Origin: Ornithodoros turicata | Lineage: Eukaryota; Arthropoda; Arachnida; Ixodida; Argasidae | Direction: 5' to 3' | NCBI RefSeq assembly: GCF_037126465.1 | Contig: NC_088206.1 | Span: forward strand, 51,192,841 to 51,256,840 | DNA length: 64,000 nt | Part shown: positions 38,288-49,756 of the stretch, one piece after another | How the letters are laid out: each line of letters opens with the position of its first letter | How positions within the stretch are numbered: position 1 is the stretch's first letter | Position numbers and translations under genes: made by a program | The notes under the pieces: generated by a model | What the model was told of the DNA's origin: nothing | What the model saw: only the letters and a program-made list of their open reading frames with translations | Database searches by the model: none

Positions 38288-41200
38288 GACGCTCGAAAAA
38301 TTACCAATAACCTGAAAATACTCATCGACGGCCATGAGATGATTGCGTTAATCGATACTGGAGCCGACGACTCTGTTATAAGTGGTAGGTTGGCTAAGAA
38401 GCTTCGCAAGGTGCAAACGAAGTGGGATGAGCCTAACATCGGCACTGCTGGTGGACACGTCGTAACACCGACTGGCCGATGCACGGCAGTCATACAAGTG
38501 CGTGACATCCAGTACGTCGTCAGCTTTGCCGTCTTGCCGAACTGCCCACGGGATGTAATACTCGGAATGGACTTTCTAGTCGAAAACGAAGCAATCATCG
38601 ACTTCACAAATGGAGTTATCTCTTTTAAAACGACGGAAACAGCAGAAGACAAGTGGTGGGCACGAATAACCCCGGAGAAACGCGCAAACACGGACGTAAC
38701 CGCCGTGACGGCTCAGCACGTCAACCTGCCTCCCTTGTCGTCAGTCCTTGTGACCGCTACGTGCAAGAGAGCACCGACTGGCTGTTTGTTGGCTGAAGGC
38801 AACACGCAGCTTCTCCTCGAACGAGGAATTGGGATAGCAAGAGGAATTGTGCCCGTAAGAAACGGAATATTCGAACCCCTGGTCACAAATTTTCGCTCGG
38901 AGCCACAACACCTGGCGAACGGCACGAAGATAGCCGTCATCGTAGACCAATACTCCACCACGGATGTTTGCCTGATGGACACTGCTCGCATCGCGGTCAC
39001 CACGGAGCACGAGGCCGAACATTTCGACGTAAACCCTCAACTCAATACAACTCAAAAGCAAACCCTTCTCCAGATGCTCAACGATTTCAGTGACTGCTTC
39101 GCTGCATCGTCGAAAGTAAGACAAACGCCCATTGCGAAGCACCGCATCATCGTCGACGAAAAGGCCCGTCCAATTCACCGCATGCCGTATCGGGTCTCCT
39201 GCAAAGAGCGAGAAACGATCCGAACGCAAGTAGAAGAGATGCTAAGAGATGACATTATCCAGCCGTCGACCAGTCCGTGGGCATCGCCGGTGGTACTAGT
39301 GAAGAAGAAGGACGGAACACTCAGGTTCTGCGTCGACTACCGGAAACTCAATGAGATAACGAAGAAGGACGTCTACCCGTTACCGCGCATCGACGACACG
39401 CTCGATCGCCTTCAAAACGCAAAATTTTTCTCTTCCATGGACCTCAAGACGGGGTACTGGCAAATTGAAGTCGACGAACGGGACGGGAGAAGACTGCCTT
39501 CGTCACTCCGGATAGACTTTACGAATTCAAGGTTATGCCTTTCGGCCTTTGCACAGCACCAGCGACGTTCCAGCGTGTTATGGATACAGTTCTCGCCGGG
39601 TTGAAGTGGCAAACCTGCCTGGTGTACCTCGACGATGTTGTCGTCTTCGCATGAACATTCGAAGAACATGTTGAACGGCTAAAGCAAGTCCTCGAGACTA
39701 TCAGAACTGCAGGGCTGACGTTGAAGCCTCAGAAGTGTCGATTCGGCTACGAGGAACTCAGATTTCTCGGCCATCTCGTGAGCAGCGACGGCGTACGCCC
39801 CGACCCCGAGAAGACGGCGGCCGTCGCAAATTACCGTGTTCCTTCTAACGTGAAAGACGTTCGAAGCTTTCTTGGCCTTTGCGCCTACTACCGACGGTTC
39901 ATTCCGAACTTTTCAAGAATTGCGTCACCCCTGAATGCCCTCACGAAGGACGGATCCACGTTTATCTGGAGTGAAGCCCAGCAACAGGCGTTTGATGAAT
40001 TGAAGACGCGTCTAGAGACCGCACCCGTGTTTGCCCACTTCGATCCAAACGCCGAAACAGAAATACACACCGACGCAAGCAACGATGGTCTAGGAGCCGT
40101 GCTCGTTCAACTTCACTATGGCGTCGAACGTGTCATCGCTTACGCAAGCAGAACGCTAACCAAGGCAGAGAAGAACTATTCGACGACCGAAAAAGAGTGC
40201 CTTGCACTCATATGGGCCATCACAAAGTTGCGCCCCTACCTGTACGGACGGCCGTTGAAGGTGGTAACAGACCACCATTCTCTGTGCTGGCTGGCTGGTT
40301 TAAGGGACCCCTCAGGACGCCTAGCGAGATGGAGCCTTCGATTACAGGAGTATGACGTAACCGTCACTTACAAGTCAGGAAGAAAACACAACGACGCCGA
40401 CTGCCTGTCCCGAGCACCACTCCAGCGACAGGACAACAGCCTCGAGGACGACGACGCCTTCCTCGGTCTAATGAGCGCGACTACCATGTCTACCAAGCAG
40501 TATAACGACCCCGAATTGAAGACACTCGTCGACTATCTGCAGGGCCGCGCCGACAATGTTCCTCCCATCTTCAGAAGATCACTCCCAAGTTTTTCCCTAC
40601 GTAATGGTGTTCTCTACAAAGAAAACCACAAGGCGCTACGTGGCTTCTCGTTGTACCTGGGGACATGCGCACCGAGATTCTTGAATCCTGCCACGACGAA
40701 CCGTCATCAGGTCATTTGGGATACAGCCGGACACTGGCCCGTATAAGGGAAAAGTACTACTGGCCAAAACTGGCCAAGACCGTACACCACTACGTAAGGA
40801 CGTGCCAGGAATGCCAACGACGAAAAACGCCGCCGGTACGACCTTCTGGGTACCTTCAGCCAATCGCACCGCCGTCGGCACCGTTCGAGCAGATTGGGAT
40901 GGATCTACTCGGGCCCTTCCCACGTTCGTCTTCCGGAAATCGTTGGATAATCGTCGCCACCGACTACCTGACACGCTATGCTGAGACTAAAGCACTTCCA
41001 CAGGGCTCAGCAACAGAAGTGGCGAAGTTCTTCATCGAGAACATCGTACTACGGCACGGAGCTCCGACCGCCTTAATCACCGATAGGGGAACGGCATTTA
41101 CAAGCAGGCTAACACAAGAAATCCTTCGACTCAGCCACACCGCTCACCGGAGGACAACGGCGTACCATCCGCAGACGAACGGGCTCACCGAACGCCTAAA

Positions 41201-41715
41201 CAAAACCCTTGCCGACATGATTTCGATGTACGTCGACGTCGAGCACAAGACATGGGACGAAATACTGCCTTACGTCACGTTCGCCTATAACACGGCTGTC
41301 CAGGAAACAATGGGATTCACACCGTTCCGCCTTGCACACGGCCATGACGCATCGACTATGCTAGACGCGATGCTGCCCCACGAACCCAGTGATGTGGAAA
41401 ACGACGCTCTGGACTTCACACAGCGAGCAGAAGAAGCCCGCCAGCTGGCCAGACTACGGATTGGTCAACAACAACGCGTCGATGAAAGAAGATACAATTT
41501 GCGCCGACGAGACGTGCGCTTCAGTCAGGCGACTTGGTATGGGTTTGGACGCCGATTCGACGACGAGGCCTGAGCGAGAAGCTACTGAAGCGGTACTTCG
41601 GTCCCTACAAAGTACTTCGACGCATTGGAGACCTGAGGGCAGCGTTCCCTCTCGACGACCCCCGAGGACTGAAATAGTTCACGTCGTTCGACTCAAGCCG
41701 TACTACAGCAGGTAG
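38288..41715 (+). pseudogene. pol: gypsy Pol: protease, RT, RNase H, integrase, with frame lesions
   Basis: Protease ALIDTGADDSVISG near 38345. RT begins HRMPYRVSCKERE and continues WASPVVLVKKKDGTLRFCVD and FSSMDLKTGYWQIEV. At about 39480 the frame slips; the catalytic VYLDDVVVFA lies in the new frame and is followed by TGA at 39652, where related elements have Arg. RNase H: IHTDASNDGLGAVL, TTEKECLALIWAI and GRKHNDADCLSRA. A further slip near 40640 leads into integrase: HDEPSSGHLGYSRT and CQECQRR (HHCC), then GMDLLGPFP, TDRGTAFTS and YHPQTNGLTERLNKTL (DDE). The end is frameshifted near 41530. The copy cannot make an intact Pol. Confidence 0.9.
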
Positions 41716-41794
41716 CGCTGAAGACTGGCTGGAAGGAAACAACATGAAAAAAAAAGAGAAGGAGAAGAAACGGCATCGAGACGATGCCCCGTCT

Positions 41795-41807
41795 ACGGAG
41801 GGGGCAA
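41795..41807 (+). other. polypurine tract of the gypsy element
   Basis: The purine run ACGGAGGGGGCAA ends directly at the 3' LTR start, the expected position for plus-strand priming. Confidence 0.6.
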
Positions 41808-42109
41808 TGCCACGAATCATCATCGCGAAACTTCCAGGGCAGGCACGAAACGGTACATCTCATCCCGGCGCATGCTGAAGAAGAAGCAAGAAGCTTACAG
41901 ACACATCGCCTGCTCTCTGGCAAACGCACGTGCTGTTTCTAGACTTTTCGGCGCGACGCTTAAATGCTTGTGCGCTCCAAGCTGGAGTATTCATTCTTTG
42001 GACTCAGTTGTGTTCAGAGAGCTATCACTCTTGTGTTTTGCTACCAAGTAGTCTAATAAACCATTCGCTGTTTATTCGACGACTCGCCGACCCATTTCGC
42101 TTCGTGACA
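41808..42109 (+). repeat. 3' LTR of the gypsy element
   Basis: 302 bp, followed by the ATAT duplication. Differs from the 5' LTR at two noted positions. Confidence 0.93.
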
Positions 42110-42218
42110 ATATTTTCGGCGTCTATATTGACGTGTAATGTACAATATCGACTCCTGTACACGCTTTGTAGGGACATACTTTACATGTATGGTATTTCTT
42201 CTTTCGTCGTGCGGTGGT

Positions 42219-42640
42219 CAGTGGCGTAGCCAGACCTCAAAGGTAGGGGGGACTCGATACGAAAACTCGCCCCCCCCCGCTGATTCTGTGTCGACAACAC
42301 ACACATACTTGTGCACACTGCAAACTGAGGATTAAAAAAGGGAACGAAAATAGTTGATTTAGACGTTCACAGTACGATTACATGTATAGGCTGTCATGAC
42401 CAATGAAGTGGTGTCACGAGATTGGAAGAATTTTGAAAAGCTCATACTTCGAAGAACATTCAAGAGTGCTTCTTAGATAGACGCCATGAACTGCACGAAC
42501 TTTCGCGATAGTCACACTGGTCCCCCCCTCCCATATATTATGTTCTCGGATTTGCACGATTTGTGTGGGTCGGTCCGTGGCAGGTAGGGGGGGCTCGAGC
42601 CCCCCCTAGCCCTCCCCCCTCCCCCGTGGCTACGCCACTG
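42219..42640. mobile_element. 422-bp CAGTGGCGTAGCC MITE with 8-bp TSD
   Basis: TIRs CAGTGGCGTAGCCA and its complement TGGCTACGCCACTG, with a perfect 8-bp duplication GCGGTGGT (42211-42218, 42641-42648). G/C homopolymer runs lie just inside each end. Non-coding. It is an uninterrupted sibling of the outer layer of the nest at 42819-49070. hAT-like by its TSD length. Confidence 0.9.
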
Positions 42641-43889
42641 GCGGTGGTACAGCCAATAAGCATCCAGGCGCTTGACGCGAGCGCATCTCCTAGCAGTATA
42701 AGATACTTTATTTGATACCGCACCGTGTTTCACAAACAAGTTCCTTCATACAGCTATCGCTGTAAAAACCGAATCAGCTCATTGGAGATCCAGCAGCGAA
42801 ACCTATGATGCTCGTCACCAGTGGCGTAGCCAGACCTCCAAGGTAGGGGGGGGGGGGCTCGATACGAATACCAGCCCCAGTTCCGAGCCCCCCGCTGATA
42901 CTGGGTGTGCCACCACACGCATCCCAGGCAAAAATCTGGAGTGGGACCACTTCGAAGTGGATTATCGGACAGGAACCACTTGGAATGTGGAACCATTCAC
43001 TGGCTGGGACCAGTTAAAAGTGGAACCAGTTTCACGGAGGTGCCACTTGAAGTGGAACCAATGGAATTTATCCAGTGGTCCCCTCTGCTAAGTGGTCTAG
43101 GATCGGACCACTTAGCATATGGGACCACTAAATGCATGACCGAAAGTAATGCATAGAAAAGCACATACTGTTGAAGTAAATATTGTTTATTCTGCTATGA
43201 GCATACACTAAGGATAAAGAAATAATCGATACATCTCTCACGTACGAAGTCGCACACGGGTAATCACTCACAGCGTTCAGACGAGGCATGTGCTTGTGTT
43301 GAATTTGCGATGGACTCACGGACAACAGGGAACATAGCGTTTTGTTGACCACCTCACACCTGTATTTTCGCAGAGAAGATGACACCTCCGTCCATGTAGG
43401 TCGCGGCATGTACCATTTTCCTCTTCACCAAACGATCCTAATCTTTATACTCGTCTTAACCATGTTTCTCAGGTTCCTCTAGCTCCTGAAATAAAACATA
43501 CAGGGTGTCCCAGAAAACGTGTCATTGAATTATAATAAAAAAACTACACCACCTAGAGTCATGCGGTCATTTGTTCTTAAAGGGACGGTCGCATCCGGTC
43601 CGGTCGGTTCCGAATCTAAAGTGCCGTTTCACTCCCTTTTTATCACTGATAATAGCGCCGCAAACCCGACGCGAATTGGTGGCGTTGTTCCTGTGCAGTT
43701 TGATGTAACTCATGACAAGAGCAGACGACGCGTATTGAAAGTATTCCGGGATTCCCTCTCCGGAGAGCCACGAAAACGTCATCCGGACCAAAGGAGACAC
43801 ATGATCAGACTGCGCCAATGAGGGCGCGCCTCCCGGCACAGCTGGCAGGCGGGCGTCTGCAAGGCGCCATCTCCAGTTGTCTGCTATCA

Positions 43890-44470
43890 TGTCGGAATTA
43901 GAAAGGGATGTCGCGTCGCTGTCAAGCGATTTTGAAGAAGCCACCATCGATGAAGTGGTGGTAGACGATGACCCATATTCGACAGACCCGCTACCACTTC
44001 ATCCTGCTCGTGATAGAGGTGAGATATTGGACGTGAGCTTCACGACAACACGCAGTTTGAGGTACGTTTCATTACCGGACCGCAGGCGTACGACGAACCT
44101 TTCCGCACACCGGCTTCACAGGTCCACTTGGCAATGACAGGTACTTCTGCGACTGCTGTAATACCGGAGAAGCATGGATGAGCACCTGCTGCAGTTCTGT
44201 GAGCCAGATATCTGCTCTGTGTGAAAACGCAGGTACCCACACTTCAACGAGCTTTGCGTTCAGAGAGAGCTGCTGGTAGTCTACACGCCTCGTGTTGCCG
44301 ATGCGATCACCGGATGCAGCTTCTGTATTCAAGGGACAACAGGTTCAGTGGTGCACAAGCTTTTACGCTATATCCTCCGAAGTACAGTCTTCCCCCGTTT
44401 GTGCGGACCACAGTTCCCGACGGAAATGCTCGTATCCAGTCCGGATAAAAGGGGGTGGACTAAGCACGTA
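43890..44470 (+). pseudogene. acidic/cysteine-rich gene resembling P2X7-C-terminus-like transposon proteins
   Basis: The first exon-like piece (ATG 43892) encodes an acidic leader, MSELERDVASLSSDFEE to PLPLHPARDR, ending at a good donor (AGAG/GTGAGA near 44019). Downstream, after an AG at 44119, a frame reads GNDRYFCDCCNTGEAWMSTC and SVSQISALCENAG. That is close in layout to the CxC...CC domain of P2X7-receptor-like proteins that are widespread in arthropod and cnidarian repeats. Homology then continues in another phase (VHKLLRYI), so a frame is lost. Recognition is by pattern only. No P2X channel domain is present. Confidence 0.42.
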
Positions 44471-44479
44471 ATGATTTCA

Positions 44480-46290
44480 CGTGCACCGGTGTAGTTTTGA
44501 AGAGCTTTCTTGTTCTAACAGCAGACTTAGTTCGTGATCAGAGCTACACCGTGTACACGCTATATATGCCGTGTAATTTTTATGGTAGTCAAGTACATGC
44601 AGCATTAATTTTCTGTCACTCTTTGTCTGTTCCAAAACAGATGCCTGCTACTTACATCATATTAGTCATTGCAAGCTGGGCCCCAGAAACAGTATCCAAA
44701 TTCCAGTGTGTGCTTTACACCTAATCAGAGGACACTATAGTCACAGTCATATTATGGATATTAACAACATCAGTACGTTTCAGGTAAGCTTCTGCCATGT
44801 CTGCAGTGCAAAGTGTGATTGATAGGATTTTGTTTTTTGTTCTTGGAGCTGCATGTAATTTTTTAAACCCTATTCGAAATAATTTTCCACAATTGTCATG
44901 TTCTGTACATGGAAACTGTGTTGGCTTTGGAGTAAACTCAGTGACTATGAAGGTTCACAAGGAAATAATCTGAAGTGATGCTTTTGAAAAAACACTCCTA
45001 CAGCATAACCAAAAAGTAGACAAACTCCAATCAACAAATCTTACGTTGGTTCACCGTTGCAAATATCAGCTGACTTGACACTCCTCTGTTGTTTGAGCGT
45101 GGGTAAGAACAGCCAGATGTGGTGTTTTTGGTGCAGTTTTTATTACCTTCTTTTATAGTACCATGCAATTATTTGATTACAATGAATCATGGACAGGTTC
45201 TAGAACTTCATTTATTACAGATAAATAATTCACACAAACCATGTATTGGAGTGAAAAATAAGTCATATTACACAACATGTTATGCCTGTGTACCTAAAAG
45301 CTTTTTATGACATTATAGCTTTGACGTAATACAGTGCTGATGTGCCCCGGATAAAACTTGAAAAAAAAAGTGAACATGGTACATTATGAGTCTTGTTCCT
45401 ATCATTACCTTACCTCTTTCAGGCATATGACCCTTCTTCGACAGCTGTGAACAGAACTTCATTCAAGACCACCGCGATGCTTCCCACATGTCAGTGTGCG
45501 CAGTAGGAAGACAAAATATCTGGCACAGTTATGCCACCTCATAAGTATCTACATATTCCTTCAAAAGCTTACAGAACAGAGGGTTGACATACTTCCTCAC
45601 AGGACTGACGCCGTATCAGCGAACTGGTGTGGATGCAATTACAAATATGTGGCTAGGCTACCAAGGTGCCCACCTGTCAGTGTGTCAGCTACGGACGAAT
45701 TTTGCGGCTTAGGTGGCAGTTCTAAGAAGAAATACATGCCAACCCTGTGTTCTGTTGGAACTTTTGTCGGAATCTGTAGATACATGTTGGGCTTATTTGG
45801 TGGCAAAGATAGAACACTGTAGCAATATTTTATGCTCAATTCTGTTGGCTATTGTGTTATCACCGGGTGTAAAAGATCAAGGAAGGACCCACGGGATACA
45901 ACCACATCTTACTACATCCCCGCTAGCAATCCTTCCCCTATACCACGCAAAGCTGTTGAAAAACACTTATTTTGGCATGTAGAGTGAAATGAACGAATCT
46001 CACTCTCTAGGTTAGGGAATGTACTCCGTACATAAAATACAAGCCAGGAAAGCGGCGTAGCTGAGACCTCCTGTTGGGTGCCACCACTGTTGGTGAATAT
46101 TCCAGAGCTCTCATGACCTCAGCATTGTTGCAGGTCCTTCAAGACTTCTTCTGAAAAAAATAAAAAAAATAAAAACTGATTTCAATTAGTTCGATACTGC
46201 CATTTTTCCAACACCTTTACTTCTAAACAGTCTAGGTAGTGCCACAATACTTTAGTTGTATGAATATGTAAAACTGGTTTCATATATTAG
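44480..46290. other. interior of the TTAA element, no confident gene
   Basis: Short plus-strand ORFs (108 codons at 45496, 89 at 45713) and an acceptor-like CTCTTTCAG at 45422 suggest exon debris, but I recognise no domain. It could hold the diverged transposase. Confidence 0.35.
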
Positions 46291-46299
46291 CATGCAAAT

Positions 46300-47609
46300 T
46301 GGGTTTACCATAAAGCAACACTTGTCTCTGTGTAAAGCATTGGGTGGCCCTGAAAAGGGCCTTTTTTTTGTTCTTTTTCTTCTTTGTCATGGTTTCTGAA
46401 AGGTCTGAAGTGTCAGCGTGTGAGGTGGTCACAGTCCTCACTTCCGGAACCTAAGAAGAAAAGTGCAAAGTGTAATTGAACGACTAGTGGCCATAGTATG
46501 CAGGTGGCAAACAGCTCACATACCTGGCCTGGTGCTTTTCCACAGCTTGTGCCAAAGCTGGTCTTTCACCATATGTTGATGCACGTGGTGGTCCAATTTC
46601 CACAAAAACAGGCTCCTTTAGGTGTTTTTCTATGCGAGACGACACCTCGCCAATGAGGATTGACGTATAGTCTAAAAGAAAAGGAGAAAGTGTGAAATGG
46701 CCACAAAACTGTGTAGCACTTTAGGAGCATGACAGCAACTACACTCTTAAAAATGAACTTCACCGCATAGCACGCTCCTAACCAACCATCATCTTGAATG
46801 ATATCGTTATCTGCCCAGAGCCATGAGATATATTCCTTTATTAATGAAAGCAATCTCTATACATATTATAAAAGATACTATCACTATATATTACTGCTAG
46901 GCAGGCTACTACTGACAGACAACACGCGCACTACCAATGCTATAAGAGAAGATATATTGTTGTTGACATACCAAATGGAGCAGACTCCATCATGCTGCCT
47001 GACTGAGCCAGTAATAGAAATACAGTGTTTAAGAAAGAGAAATAGATACATATGAAAGCACTCGAAGCAGACACTTTACACGCGCCATGTGAGGGGATAA
47101 TAACCGCATCTTCAGTCTCGTTATGGTTGTGCCGTCGATGTCCCGCAATGTGCACATTTGCCGGCCAATAAATAGTATTGGTTGTTGGATAGTTCTGTTT
47201 GGAAATCACGACTGCCTAACTGCACACTATACTGCTATATATATTACACTATACCGCTCTCGGACTGAACTAAAAGCTTACCTCGTCACTGGGCATGTCA
47301 AGGCTTTCCACTTGTTCCGGGAACAACGTGGGCATAGCGTCAGGTTTTAGCCGCCTTCGTTTTGGAGCAAACCCGAGGCGAACCTGCATGATGTCTGTCT
47401 CCAGATAAGCTTCGTCAGAGGAGTGCGAAGAACATATGGTGCGGAACACGACGTTCTTTCTCCATAGCAGGATATCTGCTGGCGATGGCCGCCTCCCATT
47501 TTCGTTTTGTGTCATTGTCCCTCGGTCGGTGAAACGTTAGTTCCGGGTTGGCCGCCGACGAATTCATGCAGCCAGGAACATAACATCTCGTTCCTGTACT
47601 CGTAGACAT
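46300..47609 (-). pseudogene. THAP-domain gene of the TTAA element
   Basis: ATG 47609-47607. The first exon (to a GAG/GTAAGC donor at 47282) encodes a THAP zinc-finger: CYVPGCMNSS, FHRPRDNDTKRKWEAAI, then, in a shifted frame from about 47460, FRTICSSHSSDEAYL and KRRRLKPDAMPTLFPEQ. All parts of the C2CH fold are there but split by one indel. THAP domains bind transposon ends in P and Kolobok elements. Possible later exons (46671-46528 with acceptor TTTTAG and donor GTATGT; 46450-46300 after TTCTTAG) are open but their phases do not join cleanly. A histone-like stem-loop lies in the last one. Inactive as read. Confidence 0.65.
46346..46361 (-). promoter_or_regulatory. histone-mRNA-type 3' stem-loop, copy 1
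   Basis: On the minus strand GGCCCTTTTCAGGGCC is preceded by AAAA and followed by ACCCA, an exact match to the metazoan histone mRNA 3' stem-loop consensus (6-bp stem, UUUC loop, ACCCA flank). No histone gene is nearby. About 0.9 kb downstream of the THAP exon. Confidence 0.7.
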
Positions 47610-49093
47610 GATACAATCTCCTTTGGGAGAAAATATCACAGGGAAACACGTGAAATATGGACGTATATCATGAAGTCGAAGCAGACGGTCTCAGACACAA
47701 ACTTCGACGGAGAAGCTCGAGGACCGACTACGCTCTGATTCGTCCGTCGCGTCATGGTCCGATGCACGTCACAACGATGTCGCTGTTGCTGCGACGCTCG
47801 CCGCCGTAGAGGCCGCGCGAAATTCAAAATATGATTGTGAAATAACTAAACAATTCTCGCGAGAGAAAAATCGCCAAGTAGGTTGTCGGAGGATGCGGAA
47901 CATCATGGTAACAGTTTCATGCCCACGTTCCCGGATGCGACCGTCCCTTTAATGGGTTTTTGCCACCTCCTCATGTGAATGTCGTGTAACGTAAGTTTAA
48001 TTATGTAAATGTTTGCGAGCTTAAGTCGGAAATTTGCCTAGTAAAGGTCACTTTTTTGCCCCACCAATGTGAAGAGCGTGTCTAATTTAGTCAAATTAGT
48101 GATAATTGGCAGGGATATTCAGGAGCTATCCCATCGGAAAAAATAGCCGAACATCATGCTCTACGGAGGTCGCACAGAATAGCGCACGATGAATTTTTCA
48201 GCGCAATCTTTGTCAGTCCGACGAAAGGAGGTTGGAAACCCAGCCCTCCCCGACATCGCAGAAAGAGATAAAACAGGCACGGCTTATCACGTTCGACTTT
48301 CGCTGGGATAATGCATAATGCATAATGCTGGCATATATTTTATCGAAGACGTAAACGGATAAAAAACAAGAAATATAGATCATACGTGTGCTAAAATACA
48401 TCAAAATAATGGCTAAAAAAGCAACAAAAAATAAAAAAAAACAGAAGGGTATATGGCAAGAGTGGACACTTCTTCCCCTAACGGATCTCAAAGGGGGAAG
48501 CTGCCCAACTTGGAATCTCAAGTGGTTCAATTGACCATTGTGGGAACAAAATGGTACCTGCGAGGCTCCCACTGTAAGTTCTGGAACCATTTGAGGCCAG
48601 AGTGGTACCACTGATTTCACCAATGTGGAACCAGCCACCCCACTTGAGAATCCATCTGGGACCATTAAGATTCAACTGGAACCATTCCGGGGCCATCCAC
48701 ATTCAAATGGAACCATTCTGGAACCAGTCCAGATTTTTGCCTGGGATACTTGGGCATACCGCAAGATAGGAGATGCAACTCTAGCATAATTGATTTGAAC
48801 GTTCACAATGCGATTACGTTTAGGCTGTCATGAGGCCGTGTCACCAGATTCCAGAACGGAAGTATTTTGAAAGGCTCATACTTTGAAAATCATTTAAAGA
48901 TGTAGATAGACGCCGGGAACAAGAACTTTCGCGATCGTCACATTGGTCCCCCCCCCCTCCCGCCCATATAGCATTTTCTCCTCGGATTTGCACGGTTTGC
49001 GTGGGTCGGCCCGTGGCAGGTAGGGGGGGGGCTCGAGCCCCCCCCTAGCCCCCCCGTGGCTACGCCACTGCTCGTCACGTAAGTGGAAGCGCG

Positions 49094-49737
49094 CAGGGAC
49101 TGAGACGGGAACGGAACCGAAAACCGCTTGAAACCAAAATATCTTCCTGAACGATAACCAGAATGCAAGCGCAATTAACCGAAATCATAACCTGAACCGA
49201 AAAATGTGATTTCGGTTACCGGTTCATACGAGTCGGTTCAAGCGTGAACCCTATCAACTTTGGATGCGATATTTGCATTGCTTTACAACTCTGACTAGTG
49301 GTGTTGTACGTTCTTCTGTTGAAGTAGATCTCTTCATCATATGATGGCTGCACTTCTCCTCAAAGTAAAGAGGAAACAGTTCGAGACGTTGTCGCATACA
49401 TAGCGGTAGTGCACGTGCTGCTAATTGGGAGGGGGGGGGTATGCTTATAAAAAAAAAAGGGAAAGGTTAGCCAGGCAAAGAGCCGGTCAGGCTTTTCGAA
49501 TAACATTCTCTGCAAACGATAAATGTCTTCATTTTTACTCGTTTGTGCTTTGTAGCTCATTTTGCGACAGCCACGCAGCCTACACATCCTAGAGAAAGAG
49601 AAAAAAAAATACCAGTTCAGCTGTTTGGTTACCGGTAACCGCCATATTAAAACGGCGAATCCCGTAACCGTAACCGTATTCAGAGTTCTGACACTGAACC
49701 GTAACTGAATCGGTATTCGTTTCGGTTTCAGTCCCTG
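49094..49737. mobile_element. GAACCGAAACC-word TIR element
   Basis: Ends are CAGGGACTGAGACGGGAACG and the complement of CAGGGACTGAAACCGAAACG. Both subterminal zones are degenerate GGAACCGAAACCG / GGTTACCGGT words. The flanking 8-mers (GAAGCGCG, AGTGATGG) do not match, so the TSD is lost or the ends are imperfect. Non-coding. Confidence 0.65.
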
Positions 49738-49756
49738 AGTGATGGGCTAAGGCCCG

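Larger units (their letters stand above)
36589..42109 (+). mobile_element. Ty3/gypsy LTR retrotransposon, structurally complete
   Basis: 302-bp LTRs at both ends (TGCCACGAATC to CTTCGTGACA), 4-bp target duplication ATAT (36585-36588, 42110-42113), PBS at 36895, and a purine tract GGAGGGGGCAA just before the 3' LTR. Gag, protease, RT, RNase H and integrase occur in gypsy order. I see two LTR differences (C/T near 36769, G/A near 36843), so the insertion is young, yet pol is damaged. No envelope-like frame follows integrase. Confidence 0.93.
43577..47952. mobile_element. TTAA-flanked DNA transposon (Kolobok-like) with THAP and cysteine-rich genes, innermost layer
   Basis: TTAA at 43577-43580 and 47949-47952 encloses perfect 18-bp TIRs, AGGGACGGTCGCATCCGG and its complement. 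TTAA duplication together with a THAP-domain gene is the known combination in the Kolobok superfamily (piggyBac shares TTAA but has no THAP). Two divergent coding remnants are seen: an acidic/cysteine-rich one near the left end on the plus strand, and a THAP exon near the right end on the minus strand. I could not find a DDE transposase core, so this is a degenerate or non-autonomous copy, or a lineage with unfamiliar genes. Confidence 0.75.
43499..48200. repeat. CAGGGTGTCC dispersed repeat, third layer
   Basis: Begins CAGGGTGTCCCAGAAAACG and is split by the TTAA element. Its right half resumes at 47953 (TGGGTTTTTGCCACC). The right boundary is not clear. It belongs to the same broad class as 16736-17035 by its opening bases. 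Confidence 0.5.
42923..48745. mobile_element. CCCAGGCAAAAATCTGG element, second layer
   Basis: The left end CCCAGGCAAAAATCTGGA and the right end CCAGATTTTTGCCTGGG are inverted copies. Subterminal regions are degenerate TGGAACCACTT/AAGTGGTCC words (42940-43135 and 48490-48735). A related copy begins at 63764 with the same end. Flanking AT on both sides is a possible 2-bp duplication. The unique part near 43140-43500 has no recognisable gene. Confidence 0.75.
42819..49070. mobile_element. CAGTGGCGTAGCC element, outer layer of a four-level nest
   Basis: Same TIRs as the 422-bp copy, with an 8-bp duplication CTCGTCAC at 42811-42818 and 49071-49078. Only about 100 bp on the left and 320 bp on the right belong to this element; the rest is inserted DNA. 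The match of both TIR and TSD makes the boundaries secure. Confidence 0.88.

Noticed and set aside
43577..47952. piggyBac transposon
   Set aside because: TTAA fits, but the gene content (THAP finger, no piggyBac DDD domain) fits Kolobok better.
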